DNA from: an uncultured Ruminococcus sp.
GTDB taxonomy: Bacteria > Bacillota > Clostridia > Oscillospirales > Acutalibacteraceae
NCBI GenBank assembly: GCA_904393835.1
Contig: CAJFNC010000006.1
Location: 1 to 64,000, forward strand
Length of the DNA: 64,000 nt
Reading direction: 5' to 3'
Part shown: positions 34,402 through 44,071 of the stretch, piece by piece
Layout of the letters: every line of letters begins with the position of its first letter
Numbering within the stretch: the first letter of the stretch is position 1
Notes under the pieces: model-generated
Database searches by the model: none
What the model was told of the DNA's origin: nothing
The model's input: only the letters and a program-made list of their open reading frames with translations
Program-made: the position numbers and the translations under genes

Positions 34402-35382
34402 ATGAAAATTATTGTGGACGCTTTTGGCGGCGACAACGCACCGCTCGAAATAATCAAGGGTTGTGCTTTGGCTGTTGAAGAATTTGGCATAGAAATTATT
34501 TTGACGGGTAAAGAAAGTACAATTAAGCAGGTTGCGGATAGCAGTAATATTTCATTAAAGAATATTGAAATTTACGACTGCCCTCAAGTAATTACAATGG
34601 ATGATTCAGCCGAATCTGTGCTCAAAGAAAAAAAGGACAGCTCAATGGCTGTTGGATTTCAGTTGCTTAATGACGGAAAAGGCGACGCTTTTATCAGCGC
34701 AGGTAACAGCGGCGCTCTTTGTGTAGGTGCTACTCTTGCAGTGAAGCGAATAAAAGGTATTAAGCGTCCTGCATTTGCACCGGTTATGCCATCGGAATCC
34801 GGTTTCTTTATGCTTATGGACGGTGGGGCAAATGTCGATTGCCGTCCCGAAATGCTTTGTCAATTTGCGCTTATGGGCTCAATTTATATGGAAAAGGTAA
34901 TGGGTGTAAAAAATCCTAGAATCGGTCTTGCAAACGTAGGAACCGAAGAACATAAAGGAAATGAACTTTACCGCACAACCCACGAACTGCTTTTAAAAAG
35001 CAATATTAATTTTATCGGTAACGTTGAGGGCAGAGATATCCCCAAAGGTGTATGCGATGTTGTAGTTTGCGACGGCTTTACCGGAAATCTTATTTTAAAG
35101 ACCTACGAGGGTGTTGCCATTACTCTAATGAAGCAGATGAAAAAAATGTTTACCTCAAGTCTAAAGGGCAAAATGGCAGCAGCTCTTGTTATGAAGAACC
35201 TCAAATTTATGAAAACTCATTTTAATTATAATACATACGGCGGAGCGCCTATTCTCGGAGCGTCAAAGCCGGTATTCAAAGCACACGGAGATTCAAAGGC
35301 TGCCACGCTTAGAAACGCAATTAAGCTTTCTATGGACTACATAAAGGCAAATGCGATTCAGGAAATTACATCATCACTTTAA
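34402..35382 (+). CDS. plsX: Phosphate acyltransferase PlsX
   Basis: PlsX converts acyl-ACP to acyl-phosphate, the first step of phospholipid synthesis with PlsY. The 326-residue protein has the family start IIVDAFGGDNAPLEIIKGC, DAFISAGNSGALCVGA, PSESGFFMLMDGGANVDC and VVCDGFTGNLILKT. It lies between trmFO and rnc. No acpP or fab gene intervenes, unlike in many Firmicutes. Confidence 0.96.
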   Translation: MKIIVDAFGGDNAPLEIIKGCALAVEEFGIEIILTGKESTIKQVADSSNISLKNIEIYDCPQVITMDDSAESVLKEKKDSSMAVGFQLLNDGKGDAFISAGNSGALCVGATLAVKRIKGIKRPAFAPVMPSESGFFMLMDGGANVDCRPEMLCQFALMGSIYMEKVMGVKNPRIGLANVGTEEHKGNELYRTTHELLLKSNINFIGNVEGRDIPKGVCDVVVCDGFTGNLILKTYEGVAITLMKQMKKMFTSSLKGKMAAALVMKNLKFMKTHFNYNTYGGAPILGASKPVFKAHGDSKAATLRNAIKLSMDYIKANAIQEITSSL

Positions 35383-35397
35383 TTTGGAGTGTTAAAA

Positions 35398-36075
35398 ATG
35401 GAAGATTTACAGAAAAAAATCGGTTATCGCTTTAAAAATAAAAATTTGCTTACCGAGGCGTTGACACATTCTTCATATGCAAACGAACACAAGGCAAAGC
35501 ATATAAAATATAACGAACGTCTTGAATTTTTGGGTGACGCCGTTTTGTCAATTGTTGTATCAGATTATATTTTCAAAAATTGCCCGGAGCTTCCGGAAGG
35601 CGAATTGACAAAGTTGAGAGCTTCACTTGTTTGCGAAAAATCACTGTTTGAGTTTGCCAAAAAAATCAATCTCGGTCAATACTTAATTCTAAGCAAGGGT
35701 GAAAAGAACAACGGCGGCGCCAATCGTCCGTCAATTGTATCAGATGCTTTTGAAGCGTTAATTGCGGCCATTTATATTGACGGAGGAATTGAACCTGCGT
35801 CAAAACACATACTCAATTTTGTAATACCCGCAATAAAAAATGCAACAAATAAAAAAATTCGCGATTATAAAACTACATTGCAGGAAATCATACAGAAAAA
35901 TCCCGGAGAACAGCTTGAGTATGTTCTCGTAAAAGAAAGCGGTCCGGATCACAATAAACATTTTGTGGTAGAAGTTCATCTTAACAGCAATGTAATCGGT
36001 AAGGGCGGCGGTAAAAGTAAAAAAGAGGCCGAACAGCAAGCCGCGCGTGAAGCTCTGGAGTTGATGGGATATTAA
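35398..36075 (+). CDS. rnc: Ribonuclease III
   Basis: RNase III cleaves double-stranded RNA in rRNA precursors and structured mRNAs. The catalytic domain shows the signature ERLEFLGDAVLSIVVSDYIF and the second acidic site SDAFEALIAAIYIDGG. A C-terminal double-stranded RNA-binding domain (about 155-225) ends in GGGKSKKEAEQQAAREAL. I chose ATG 35398 (TTTGGAG at 35384-35388, 9 bp upstream) over GTG 35389. The TAA stop overlaps the likely ATT start of the next gene by one base. Confidence 0.95.
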   Translation: MEDLQKKIGYRFKNKNLLTEALTHSSYANEHKAKHIKYNERLEFLGDAVLSIVVSDYIFKNCPELPEGELTKLRASLVCEKSLFEFAKKINLGQYLILSKGEKNNGGANRPSIVSDAFEALIAAIYIDGGIEPASKHILNFVIPAIKNATNKKIRDYKTTLQEIIQKNPGEQLEYVLVKESGPDHNKHFVVEVHLNSNVIGKGGGKSKKEAEQQAAREALELMGY

Positions 36076-37063
36076 ACGTCACGCCAATATTTCCATATTT
36101 ATTCCTCACAACGGTTGCCCTCATCAATGCAGCTTTTGTAATCAGAAAAATATAACTGGACAGGCATATCAGCCTACACCTAATGATGTTAAGAGAATAT
36201 TGTCCGATGCCGTAAAAAACGGGAATGTAAATCCGAAAGATACCGAAATAGCTTTTTTCGGAGGAAGTTTTACTGCAATTGACAGGGATTATATGTTGTC
36301 ATTGCTGATTGCGGCAAAACCTTTCACTGAAATTTTCAGCGGTATAAGAATTTCAACCCGTCCGGATTATATCGACAATGAGATTTTAAATATTTTAAAA
36401 AGCTTCAACGTAACCGCTGTTGAACTGGGGGCACAGTCAATGGACGATACGGTTTTGACGGCTAATGAAAGAGGTCACAGCTCAAAAGATGTAATTGAAG
36501 CTTCAAAATTGATAAAATCATACGGCTTTAACCTCGGCTTGCAAATGATGACGGGACTATATAAATCTACAGTTCCAAAGGATATTTATACAGCGAAGAA
36601 ATTTATTGAGATTAGTCCGAGTACAGTGCGGATATATCCGACTGTGATTATGAAAGATACACCGCTTGCAACTCTTTATCAAAACGGTAAATTCATTCCT
36701 TATACGTTGGAACAATCGGTTGATTTGTGCGCAGAGCTCATTTCAATGTTTGAGAATGCCGGTATAAATATCATTCGTTTGGGTTTGCATTATTCTGACA
36801 GTTTAAAAGACAACAGCCTCGGAAATAACTATCATCCTGCGTTTAAGGAGTTGTGTGAAAATAAGATTTTTTATAACGAATTTTTGCAGACGGTAAAAAA
36901 TATAAACAAACAAAGTCCTTTTACCGTTTTTATTAACGAAAAATCATTGTCAAAATTTTTGGGTCAAAAAAAATCCAACATAAATAAATTTGAAAAATAC
37001 GGATATAAATTTGATATTAAATTTGATAACACACTCGGCAAATATAATCTTTATATAAAATAG
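36071..37063 (+). CDS. Radical SAM (Elp3-like) protein with non-AUG start
   Basis: The frame begins with IKRHANISIFIPHNGCPHQC and continues SFCNQK, giving the radical SAM CxxxCxxC triad at about residues 16, 20 and 23. FFGGSFTAID, ISTRPDYID and VELGAQSMDD follow. The family sits between rnc and smc in many Clostridia; its substrate is not established. The only ordinary start (TTG 36200) lies after the Fe-S motif and would give a dead protein. A stop at 36062-36064 limits the start to a few codons. ATT at 36071 has GGAG 10 bp upstream and overlaps the rnc stop. Start ATT is therefore favoured; a sequence error or frameshift is the alternative. Confidence 0.85.
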   Translation: MKRHANISIFIPHNGCPHQCSFCNQKNITGQAYQPTPNDVKRILSDAVKNGNVNPKDTEIAFFGGSFTAIDRDYMLSLLIAAKPFTEIFSGIRISTRPDYIDNEILNILKSFNVTAVELGAQSMDDTVLTANERGHSSKDVIEASKLIKSYGFNLGLQMMTGLYKSTVPKDIYTAKKFIEISPSTVRIYPTVIMKDTPLATLYQNGKFIPYTLEQSVDLCAELISMFENAGINIIRLGLHYSDSLKDNSLGNNYHPAFKELCENKIFYNEFLQTVKNINKQSPFTVFINEKSLSKFLGQKKSNINKFEKYGYKFDIKFDNTLGKYNLYIK

Positions 37064-37073
37064 GGGTTTTTGA

Positions 37074-40000
37074 ATGCGATTAAAATCATTGGTAGTACAG
37101 GGATTTAAAACATTTCCCGACAGAACAAAGCTTTCATTTGAACAGGGAATCACCTCGGTAGTAGGTCCCAACGGTTCAGGAAAAAGCAACATAAGCGATG
37201 CAATTAGGTGGGTGCTCGGCGAGCAGTCGCCTAAAAGTCTGCGCTGTTCAAAAATGGAAGATGTTGTATTCAACGGTACTGACACGCGCAAAAAACTCGG
37301 ATATGCCGAGGTCACTCTGAACATAGATAATAAAGACAGAACGCTCAACTTTGACGGTGACGAAATAGCTATAACAAGAAGATATTACCGCAGCGGTGAA
37401 AGTGAATATCTCATAAATAAAGCGGCTGTAAGGCTCAAAGATATTAATGAGTTGTTTATGGATACCGGCCTTGGTCGCGACGGCTACTCAATGATTGGTC
37501 AGGGTAAAATAGACAGCATTGTTTCTTCAAAAGGAGAGGATCGTCGTGAAATTTTTGAAGAAGCGGCAGGTATTTCACGCTACAGATACAGAAAAATTGA
37601 AGCTGAGAGAAAACTGAAAAACACCGAGGATAATCTCCTCAGACTCAGAGATATCGTAACAGAGCTTGAAGAACGTGTTGAGCCGTTGAGAAAACAGTCC
37701 GAAAAAGCTCAAAAATTTTTAGAGTATGCAGAAGAAAAAAAGGGACTTGAAATAGCATTATGGCTGCTTACTCTTGATAAATCACAGGACAGCATAAAAG
37801 AGCAGGAAGAAAAAATCTCAATCTCAAAAACTCAGTATGATGATGCAGAAACAGCACTTGAACAAATTCAGTCTGAAAGCGAATCTCTCTACGATAAAAA
37901 TGGTCAGCTTGCGTCAGAAATTGAAGCTGTAAGAGCAAAAATAGCAGAAGCCGAATCAAAAATTGCTGTGGCAAACTCTCAAATTTATGTTGCGCAAAAT
38001 GATATTCTTCACAATAATGATAATATCGAAAGACTCAAAAATGAAATTGTTCAGGCAGATAAAAATACAGAAGATTTATTAAAAGATATAGAGCAAAAGC
38101 AGGCAAGAGTTAAGATACTTGATGCAGAGATTATCGAAAAACAAAAGCAGTATGCCAAGATTTCGGAACAGCTCAATGAAATTAACCTTAATTCCAGCCG
38201 TAGCGGAGATACGCTGCAAAAGCTCAGCGCTAATCTGGCAGCACTGACTTCTCAGAGCGCTGATTTAAAAGTCGTTACAATGACTTCTCAGAGTACGATC
38301 AATGAACTTAATTCGCGTGTTGTTTCCATTAAAGAAACAAAACTTAATAAAGAACAGCAGCTCTCCGAGCTCAATGAAATTTTGCTCCAATATGACGCGG
38401 ATATAAAAACAGCTCAGGACGAAATAAACTCATTGCAAAATTCTGTAAGCGGTCTTGAGATTAAACTATCATCAAAAGCAAAGAAAAAAGAAGAATTAAA
38501 AATACAAAGCGACTCTTTAATACTTGATGTTAAGGAGCATATAAGAAAAATTAATTTTCTTGAAAATCTTGAAAGAAATCTTGAGGGATTTTCAAAGAGT
38601 GTAAAGATAATTGTTAACGCTGCAAAAAGCGGAAAAATCAGAGGTATTTGCGGTCCTGTATCTCGTGTAATCAGCGTACCCGGTGAATACGGAGTTGCAA
38701 TTGAAACTGCGCTTGGAGCAGCTATGCAGAACATTGTTGTAAATACCGATGAAGACGCAAAGCAGGCAATACGTTATCTTAAATCGACTGACGGAGGACG
38801 TGCAACGTTTTTGCCGCTCAACACAATTAAAAGCAGAGTTTTAAAGGAAAACAACATTGATGACTGCTATGGATTTGTGGGAATTGCAAGCGAGTTGTGT
38901 TCTTGTGAAGACAAATACGAAAATGTGCTTTCGTCATTGCTCGGTAAAATTGTAGTTGCTGAGGACCTGAACAGTGCGACTGCGATTGCTAAAAAATATT
39001 CATATCGCTTTAAAATAGTGACGCTCGACGGCCAGGTTATTAATGCGGGAGGTTCATTTACGGGCGGTTCGTTAAATCGCAATACAGGATTATTGAGCCG
39101 TGCTTCGGAAATTGAGGATCTTAAAAAGCAGACCGAGAACTTAAAGAAAAAATCAGAGAGAGCTCAAAGAGCTTCTCAGCAACTTTCCTCGGAATATTCT
39201 GCTATTGAAGCACAATTGCTCGGCACAAGAGCGGATATTTCAAATGGTCAGCAAAATCTTGTAAGATTACAGGCTGAGAAAAAGGCTTGTGAAACTGAAA
39301 TTACAAATGCTCAAGCGTTTTGCGACAATTCAAATTCTGAACTTGAGGAATGCACAAAGCGTATCGCTGCACTAAAAGCCGAAAGCGAACAGGCTCAGAA
39401 AAAATTCGACAAACTCAATGCCGAAATTGAAAAGGCTGAGCAGGAGTCAGAGAAAATTTCTGGCAGTAGAACAGAACTTGTTGAAAAACGGGAAGAATTT
39501 ACTTCAAAGCTTCAAAATATCAGACTTGAGATTGTAACGTCGCAAAAAGATGTAGATGCTCTAAATTCTGAAATTGTTTTCGCTCGTAACAGCGGAAACG
39601 ACAACGACGGCAAAAAAGCTGAACTTAACAATAAAATTTCTGAGTTTGAGCAACTTATTAATAATTCTAACAATGAAATATCACGATATCAGAATGAAAT
39701 CGCTTCTCTTAAAAAACTTGAAGAATCATATAATGATGAAATAGAAATGATAAACAAAAAGCGTGAAGAAATAGAAAAACGCAGCGTTGAACTGAGAAAT
39801 CTCGAACGTGATAAGACAAGCGAGCGTGAAACTTCAGGCAGAGAGCTTGCTCGTCTTGAGGAGCGAAAAATCAATCTGCAAAAGCAATATGACGATATAA
39901 TTTCGAAATTGTGGGAGGAATATGAGCTTACCAGGCGTGAAGCTCAGGAAATCGCAATTACCATTGACGAACCTGCAAGCGCCAACAAGCGTCTTAATCA

Positions 40001-40649
40001 GCTCAAGCAGAGTATAAAAGCACTTGGAAACGTAAATGTTTCTGCTATTGAAGAATACAAAGAGGTTTCTGAGCGTTACGAGTTTATGAGCACACAGGTA
40101 AACGACGTCGAGAAATCCAAGCGTGAAATCGAAAAGCTTATTACCGATCTTACCAAACAGATGAAAGAAGTATTTGTAGAAAGTTTTGAACAAATTAATA
40201 AAAACTTTACTTATACATTCAAGGAACTTTTTGGCGGCGGTACTGCTTCACTTTCTCTTTCCGATCCCGAAAATATACTTACGAGCGGTATTGACATACT
40301 CGTTCATCCGCCCGGAAAAATTGTTGTTCACCTCGACGCTTTATCGGGCGGCGAAAAAGCGCTTGTTGCAATTGCGCTGTATTTTGCTATAATGAAAGTA
40401 AGACCTGCGCCGTTCTGTGTAATGGACGAGATAGAGGCTGCGCTTGATGATGTCAACGTTTACAGGTTTGCAGGTTATCTGCGCAGACTTACAGATCATA
40501 CTCAGTTTATTTTGATTACCCACAGAAGAGGTACAATGGAAGAAGCAGATGTGCTTTATGGTGTAACTATGCAGGACGAAGGCGTTTCAAAGCTCCTTGA
40601 ACTCCGTTCAACAGAGGTTGCCGAAAAGCTCGGAATTGAAACTAAATAA
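37074..40649 (+). CDS. smc: Chromosome segregation protein SMC
   Basis: SMC dimers compact and align chromosomes with ScpA and ScpB, which are not in the window. The 1191-residue protein has Walker A VVGPNGSGKSNISDAIRW near residue 32. Two long coiled coils (about 165-500 and 670-1020) flank the hinge (about 510-660, with GYGV-like PGEYGVAIETALGAAMQNIVV). The C-terminal ATPase half has LDALSGGEKALVAIALYFA and FCVMDEIEAALDDVNV. It is directly upstream of ftsY, a widely conserved pair. Confidence 0.97.
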   Translation: MRLKSLVVQGFKTFPDRTKLSFEQGITSVVGPNGSGKSNISDAIRWVLGEQSPKSLRCSKMEDVVFNGTDTRKKLGYAEVTLNIDNKDRTLNFDGDEIAITRRYYRSGESEYLINKAAVRLKDINELFMDTGLGRDGYSMIGQGKIDSIVSSKGEDRREIFEEAAGISRYRYRKIEAERKLKNTEDNLLRLRDIVTELEERVEPLRKQSEKAQKFLEYAEEKKGLEIALWLLTLDKSQDSIKEQEEKISISKTQYDDAETALEQIQSESESLYDKNGQLASEIEAVRAKIAEAESKIAVANSQIYVAQNDILHNNDNIERLKNEIVQADKNTEDLLKDIEQKQARVKILDAEIIEKQKQYAKISEQLNEINLNSSRSGDTLQKLSANLAALTSQSADLKVVTMTSQSTINELNSRVVSIKETKLNKEQQLSELNEILLQYDADIKTAQDEINSLQNSVSGLEIKLSSKAKKKEELKIQSDSLILDVKEHIRKINFLENLERNLEGFSKSVKIIVNAAKSGKIRGICGPVSRVISVPGEYGVAIETALGAAMQNIVVNTDEDAKQAIRYLKSTDGGRATFLPLNTIKSRVLKENNIDDCYGFVGIASELCSCEDKYENVLSSLLGKIVVAEDLNSATAIAKKYSYRFKIVTLDGQVINAGGSFTGGSLNRNTGLLSRASEIEDLKKQTENLKKKSERAQRASQQLSSEYSAIEAQLLGTRADISNGQQNLVRLQAEKKACETEITNAQAFCDNSNSELEECTKRIAALKAESEQAQKKFDKLNAEIEKAEQESEKISGSRTELVEKREEFTSKLQNIRLEIVTSQKDVDALNSEIVFARNSGNDNDGKKAELNNKISEFEQLINNSNNEISRYQNEIASLKKLEESYNDEIEMINKKREEIEKRSVELRNLERDKTSERETSGRELARLEERKINLQKQYDDIISKLWEEYELTRREAQEIAITIDEPASANKRLNQLKQSIKALGNVNVSAIEEYKEVSERYEFMSTQVNDVEKSKREIEKLITDLTKQMKEVFVESFEQINKNFTYTFKELFGGGTASLSLSDPENILTSGIDILVHPPGKIVVHLDALSGGEKALVAIALYFAIMKVRPAPFCVMDEIEAALDDVNVYRFAGYLRRLTDHTQFILITHRRGTMEEADVLYGVTMQDEGVSKLLELRSTEVAEKLGIETK

Positions 40650-40664
40650 GAAGGATGTATTAAT

Positions 40665-41579
40665 ATGGGTTTATTCAGTAAAATCAAAGAGGGCTTAAAA
40701 AAGACTCGTAATGCCGTTGCAGGGCAAATTGACGCAATGCTTAAATCCTTCACCAAAATTGACGAGGAACTCTTTGAAGAACTAGAAGAATTGCTTGTTA
40801 TGGGTGATGTCGGTGTAAAAACTGCGGAGAAAATTTGCAGTGAGCTCAGAACCAGAGTAAAAAAAGAAGGGATCACAGACCCGTCTAAAATCAATCTTTT
40901 ACTTCAGGAAATAATTTCCGATATGCTCAAGGGCGGAGAAGAACTGGATATATCAACTACTCCGTCAATTATACTTGTAATCGGTGTAAACGGCGTAGGA
41001 AAAACTACTACTATCGGAAAACTTGCAAATAATTTAAGAAAACAGGGAAAAACTGTTTTGCTTGCAGCGGCCGATACATTCAGAGCGGCGGCAATTGAGC
41101 AGCTTGAAATCTGGGCACAGCGAAGCGGCTGCGATATTGTAAAGCAAAAAGAGGGCAGCGACCCTGCGGCAGTTATTTTCGACGCGATTGCTGCCGCAAA
41201 AGCAAGAAATGTTGATGTAATTATTTGTGACACCGCCGGACGCTTGCACAATAAAAAGCATCTTATGGACGAGCTTGCAAAAATCAACAGAGTAATCGAC
41301 AGAGAATTGCCCGATGCCGCAAAGGAAAAATTACTTGTGCTTGACGCTACAACAGGTCAGAACGCGGTTAATCAAGCTGAGCAGTTCAGAGAAGCAACCG
41401 GGATTACGGGTATAGTTCTTACAAAACTTGACGGCACCGCAAAAGGCGGCGTCGTACTCGCAATAAAAGACGGCTTAGGTATCCCAATAAAATATATAGG
41501 TGTCGGCGAACAAATCGACGACTTACAGCCGTTTGATTCAGACCAGTTTGCAAAGGCATTGTTTTCGGAAACGGAGTAA
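40665..41579 (+). CDS. ftsY: Signal recognition particle receptor FtsY
   Basis: FtsY is the GTPase that receives ribosome-SRP complexes at the membrane. The 304-residue protein is an NG-domain form without the long acidic A domain of Escherichia coli. The N domain covers about 1-95. GTPase motifs are GVNGVGKTTTIGKLA, ADTFRAAAIEQLE, CDTAGRLHNK and LTKLDGTAKGG. It follows smc in the same operon. Confidence 0.96.
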   Translation: MGLFSKIKEGLKKTRNAVAGQIDAMLKSFTKIDEELFEELEELLVMGDVGVKTAEKICSELRTRVKKEGITDPSKINLLLQEIISDMLKGGEELDISTTPSIILVIGVNGVGKTTTIGKLANNLRKQGKTVLLAAADTFRAAAIEQLEIWAQRSGCDIVKQKEGSDPAAVIFDAIAAAKARNVDVIICDTAGRLHNKKHLMDELAKINRVIDRELPDAAKEKLLVLDATTGQNAVNQAEQFREATGITGIVLTKLDGTAKGGVVLAIKDGLGIPIKYIGVGEQIDDLQPFDSDQFAKALFSETE

Positions 41580-41581
41580 TT

Positions 41582-42181
41582 ATGAAATTTATAATAGCTA
41601 CAAATAACGCAAAAAAGCTCGGTGAGTTAAAAAGAATTTTAAACCCGCTCGGAATAGATGCCGTAACGGCAAAAGAAGTTGGCGTAGAGCTTGATAACGT
41701 TGACGAAATTGGTACTACGTTTGCAGAAAACGCATATTTAAAAGCAGAAGCTGCTTTTAAAAAAACAGGACTTGCGGCAGTTGCTGATGATTCGGGACTT
41801 TGCGTGGATGCCTTAAACGGACGCCCGGGAGTTTACTCGGCACGATACGGCGGTGAAAATGCCACAGATAAAGATAAGAACAATAAACTGCTCAAGGAAC
41901 TTGCAGATGTTCCTAAGGATAAGAGAACAGCTCATTTTACCTGCTCAATATGCTGCATTTTGCCGAATGGCAAAAAAATTACGGCTGAGGGTATTTGCGA
42001 AGGTTCAATAGCCTTTGCACCGCACGGAAACGGCGGTTTTGGTTATGACCCGATTTTTATGTATAACAACAAAAGCTATGCAGATTTGACTGCTGAAGAA
42101 AAGGATGCCGTAAGCCACAGAGGCAAGGCTCTGCGTATGCTTCAAAGTAAACTTGAGCAGTATTTTAACAATAATCAGTGA
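41582..42181 (+). CDS. XTP/dITP diphosphatase (RdgB/HAM1)
   Basis: A house-cleaning pyrophosphatase that removes ITP, dITP and XTP. The 199-residue protein has the family start FIIATNNAKKLGELKRIL, ADDSGLCVDALNGRPGVYSARY and GGFGYDPIF, and ends with SHRGKALRML. It starts 2 bp after ftsY and overlaps the region before yhbY. The usual symbols are rdgB or ysnA. Confidence 0.94.
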   Translation: MKFIIATNNAKKLGELKRILNPLGIDAVTAKEVGVELDNVDEIGTTFAENAYLKAEAAFKKTGLAAVADDSGLCVDALNGRPGVYSARYGGENATDKDKNNKLLKELADVPKDKRTAHFTCSICCILPNGKKITAEGICEGSIAFAPHGNGGFGYDPIFMYNNKSYADLTAEEKDAVSHRGKALRMLQSKLEQYFNNNQ

Positions 42182-42195
42182 GAGGAATATTTTAT

Positions 42196-42501
42196 ATGCT
42201 TACAAGTAAACAGCGTGCATATTTAAGAGGGCTTTCAACAAAGCTTGAAACGATTCTTATAATAGGCAAAGGTGAAATCAACGATAACATAATCAGACAG
42301 GCTGATACGGCACTTACCGCTCGTGAACTTATTAAGGGCAGAGTTCTTGAAACAAGTGCTTTATCCGTTAGAGAATCGGCAGAAAAAATTGCCGAAGAGT
42401 GCAATGCTGACCTTGTAACCGTTATAGGTTCAAAATTCGTTCTCTATCGTCAAAATCCGGATGATCCCAAAATCGTTTTACCTAAGACTAAGAATAAATG
42501 A
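42196..42501 (+). CDS. yhbY: YhbY-like CRM-domain RNA-binding protein
   Basis: A 101-residue single CRM domain associated with pre-50S ribosomes. Family marks are MLTSKQRAYLRGL, ILIIGKGEINDNII and the R-E-L-I-K-G-R-V segment. I chose ATG 42196, 9 bp after AGAGGA; a GTG at 42178 overlaps the preceding gene's end. It overlaps nadD by 4 bp (ATGA). Confidence 0.9.
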   Translation: MLTSKQRAYLRGLSTKLETILIIGKGEINDNIIRQADTALTARELIKGRVLETSALSVRESAEKIAEECNADLVTVIGSKFVLYRQNPDDPKIVLPKTKNK

Positions 42502-43121
42502 GCAGAATAGGAATTTTAGGCGGCACTTTTAACCCTATACACAGCGGTCACATAAAACTGGGCAATTATGCTCAAAAAGAATTATCACTTGATAAAGTAT
42601 TTCTGATTCCCACATATACACCGCCTCACAAAAGCAGCGAACACCTTATAAGTGAATCTCATAGGCTCAATATGTGTAAAATTGCAAGTGAAAAATACAG
42701 TTTTTACGAAGTGAACGATATTGAAATAAAGCTTAGGGGTAAAAGCTATACGTATAAAACACTTGAACTGCTTAATAAGCAGTATCCGGACGATGAACTC
42801 TTCCTCATTATGGGAGCAGATATGTTCTTAACGCTTGACAGGTGGAAAAATCCCGATATTATTTTTGAATACGCGTCAATTATTGCGGCTCCGAGGAATG
42901 AGAGTAATTTTTCGCAAATGAAAATGTTTTACGACAAAGTTTTAAGAAAATTCGGTGCCGAATGTCACATTCTTCAAAATCCTGTTGAGCAGGTTTCATC
43001 AACCTTTATACGCAAAAATATTAAAAATTCCGATTTGGTATCGCATTTGCTTGATGCAGATGTTTATAAATATATTATCGCCAATAATTTATACTGCGGA
43101 AGTGATTCTAATGACAATTGA
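42498..43121 (+). CDS. nadD: Nicotinate-nucleotide adenylyltransferase
   Basis: NadD forms deamido-NAD from nicotinate mononucleotide and ATP. The 207-residue protein has the nucleotidyltransferase motif GGTFNPIHSGHIKLG, IPTYTPPHK, LIMGADMFLTLDRW and the C-terminal VSSTFIRKNI. It is part of the conserved yhbY-nadD-yqeK-rsfS string. Confidence 0.95.
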   Translation: MSRIGILGGTFNPIHSGHIKLGNYAQKELSLDKVFLIPTYTPPHKSSEHLISESHRLNMCKIASEKYSFYEVNDIEIKLRGKSYTYKTLELLNKQYPDDELFLIMGADMFLTLDRWKNPDIIFEYASIIAAPRNESNFSQMKMFYDKVLRKFGAECHILQNPVEQVSSTFIRKNIKNSDLVSHLLDADVYKYIIANNLYCGSDSNDN

Positions 43122-43680
43122 AGATTATAAAAAAATAATACGTCCGTTTATGGGAGAACACCGTTATACTCACAGTGTAAATGTCGCAAAAGAAGCTGTC
43201 AGATTGGCACAAAAATACGGTGCTGACGTTAAAAAGGCGGAAACGGCAGGCATTTTGCATGATATAACCAAAGAATTTTCCCCTGAAGAACAGTTGCAAA
43301 TTATGCATGACGGTGGTATAATTTTAGACGATATTCAGCAAAAAGCGCCCAAGCTGTGGCATTCACTAAGCGGAAGCGTTTACATAAAGTCGAAGCTTAA
43401 CATAAATGACGATGATATAATTAATGCAGTCAGGTATCACACAACAGGACGCGCAAATATGTCATTGCTTGAGAAAATTATTTTTGTTGCCGACTTTACG
43501 TCTGCCGAGCGTTCATACGACGGTGTAAAAACAATGAGAAAACTTGCCGATAAAAGCATTGAAAAAGCAATGCTTTTCGGCTTTAAATTTACATTTTGCG
43601 ATTTGTCATCACGTGAGCTTGCGATTCATCCCGATGAAATTGCCTGCTACAATCAAATTGTTTTAAGTAATTCCAAATGA
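43111..43680 (+). CDS. yqeK: YqeK-type HD-domain hydrolase
   Basis: A 189-residue HD-domain metal-dependent phosphohydrolase. YqeK proteins hydrolyse diadenosine tetraphosphate symmetrically. HD ligands are in HRYTHSVNVAKEA, AGILHDITKEF and the later VRYHTTGRANMSLLEKIIFVA. I chose ATG 43111 because GGAAGTG lies 6 bp upstream and the product starts like the family; it overlaps nadD by 11 bp. Longer frames reaching into nadD have no support. Confidence 0.9.
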   Translation: MTIEDYKKIIRPFMGEHRYTHSVNVAKEAVRLAQKYGADVKKAETAGILHDITKEFSPEEQLQIMHDGGIILDDIQQKAPKLWHSLSGSVYIKSKLNINDDDIINAVRYHTTGRANMSLLEKIIFVADFTSAERSYDGVKTMRKLADKSIEKAMLFGFKFTFCDLSSRELAIHPDEIACYNQIVLSNSK

Positions 43681-43693
43681 AAGGAAAATGCAA

Positions 43694-44050
43694 ATGAATT
43701 CATATGATGAGGCTATAATGGCTGTAAAGGCGTTAGACAGTAAAAAAGGTCTTGATATTCAGCTTATAGAAATAAAAGATATTTCCGTGCTTGCGGATTA
43801 TATGGTAATCGCAACAGGTACAAGCTCAACTCACGTTAAAGCTCTTGCAGATGAGGTCGAATATCAGCTTGATAATCAGGGCGTATCCGTAAGTCACATT
43901 GAGGGATACCGTTCAAACGGTTGGATACTTCTCGACTACGTCGATGTGCTTGTCAATGTTTTTTCGGATGAGTCAAGAGAATTTTACGACTTAGACAGAC
44001 TATGGCAAGACGGTAAGATTATAGATATTTCAGATGTAATCAAACAGTAA
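43694..44050 (+). CDS. rsfS: Ribosome silencing factor RsfS
   Basis: RsfS binds L14 and blocks subunit joining in starved cells. The 118-residue protein shows KKGLDIQLIEIKDISVLADY, VIATGTSSTHVKALADEVE and the conserved GYRSNGWILLDYVDVLVNVF. ATG 43694 is at better spacing from AAAGGA than ATG 43688. It lies between yqeK and leuS. Confidence 0.93.
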   Translation: MNSYDEAIMAVKALDSKKGLDIQLIEIKDISVLADYMVIATGTSSTHVKALADEVEYQLDNQGVSVSHIEGYRSNGWILLDYVDVLVNVFSDESREFYDLDRLWQDGKIIDISDVIKQ

Positions 44051-44071
44051 TCATATTGGGGGGCATTTCCG

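Noticed and set aside
42955..43110. Longer N-terminus for the YqeK protein reaching into nadD
   Set aside because: It would overlap nadD by more than 160 bp and has no ribosome site. The family N-terminus begins at ATG 43111 with GGAAGTG upstream.
44051..44071. T-box riboswitch upstream of leuS or ileS
   Set aside because: Only about 20-35 bp separate these genes from the preceding ones, which leaves no room for a T-box leader, and no T-box core sequence is present.
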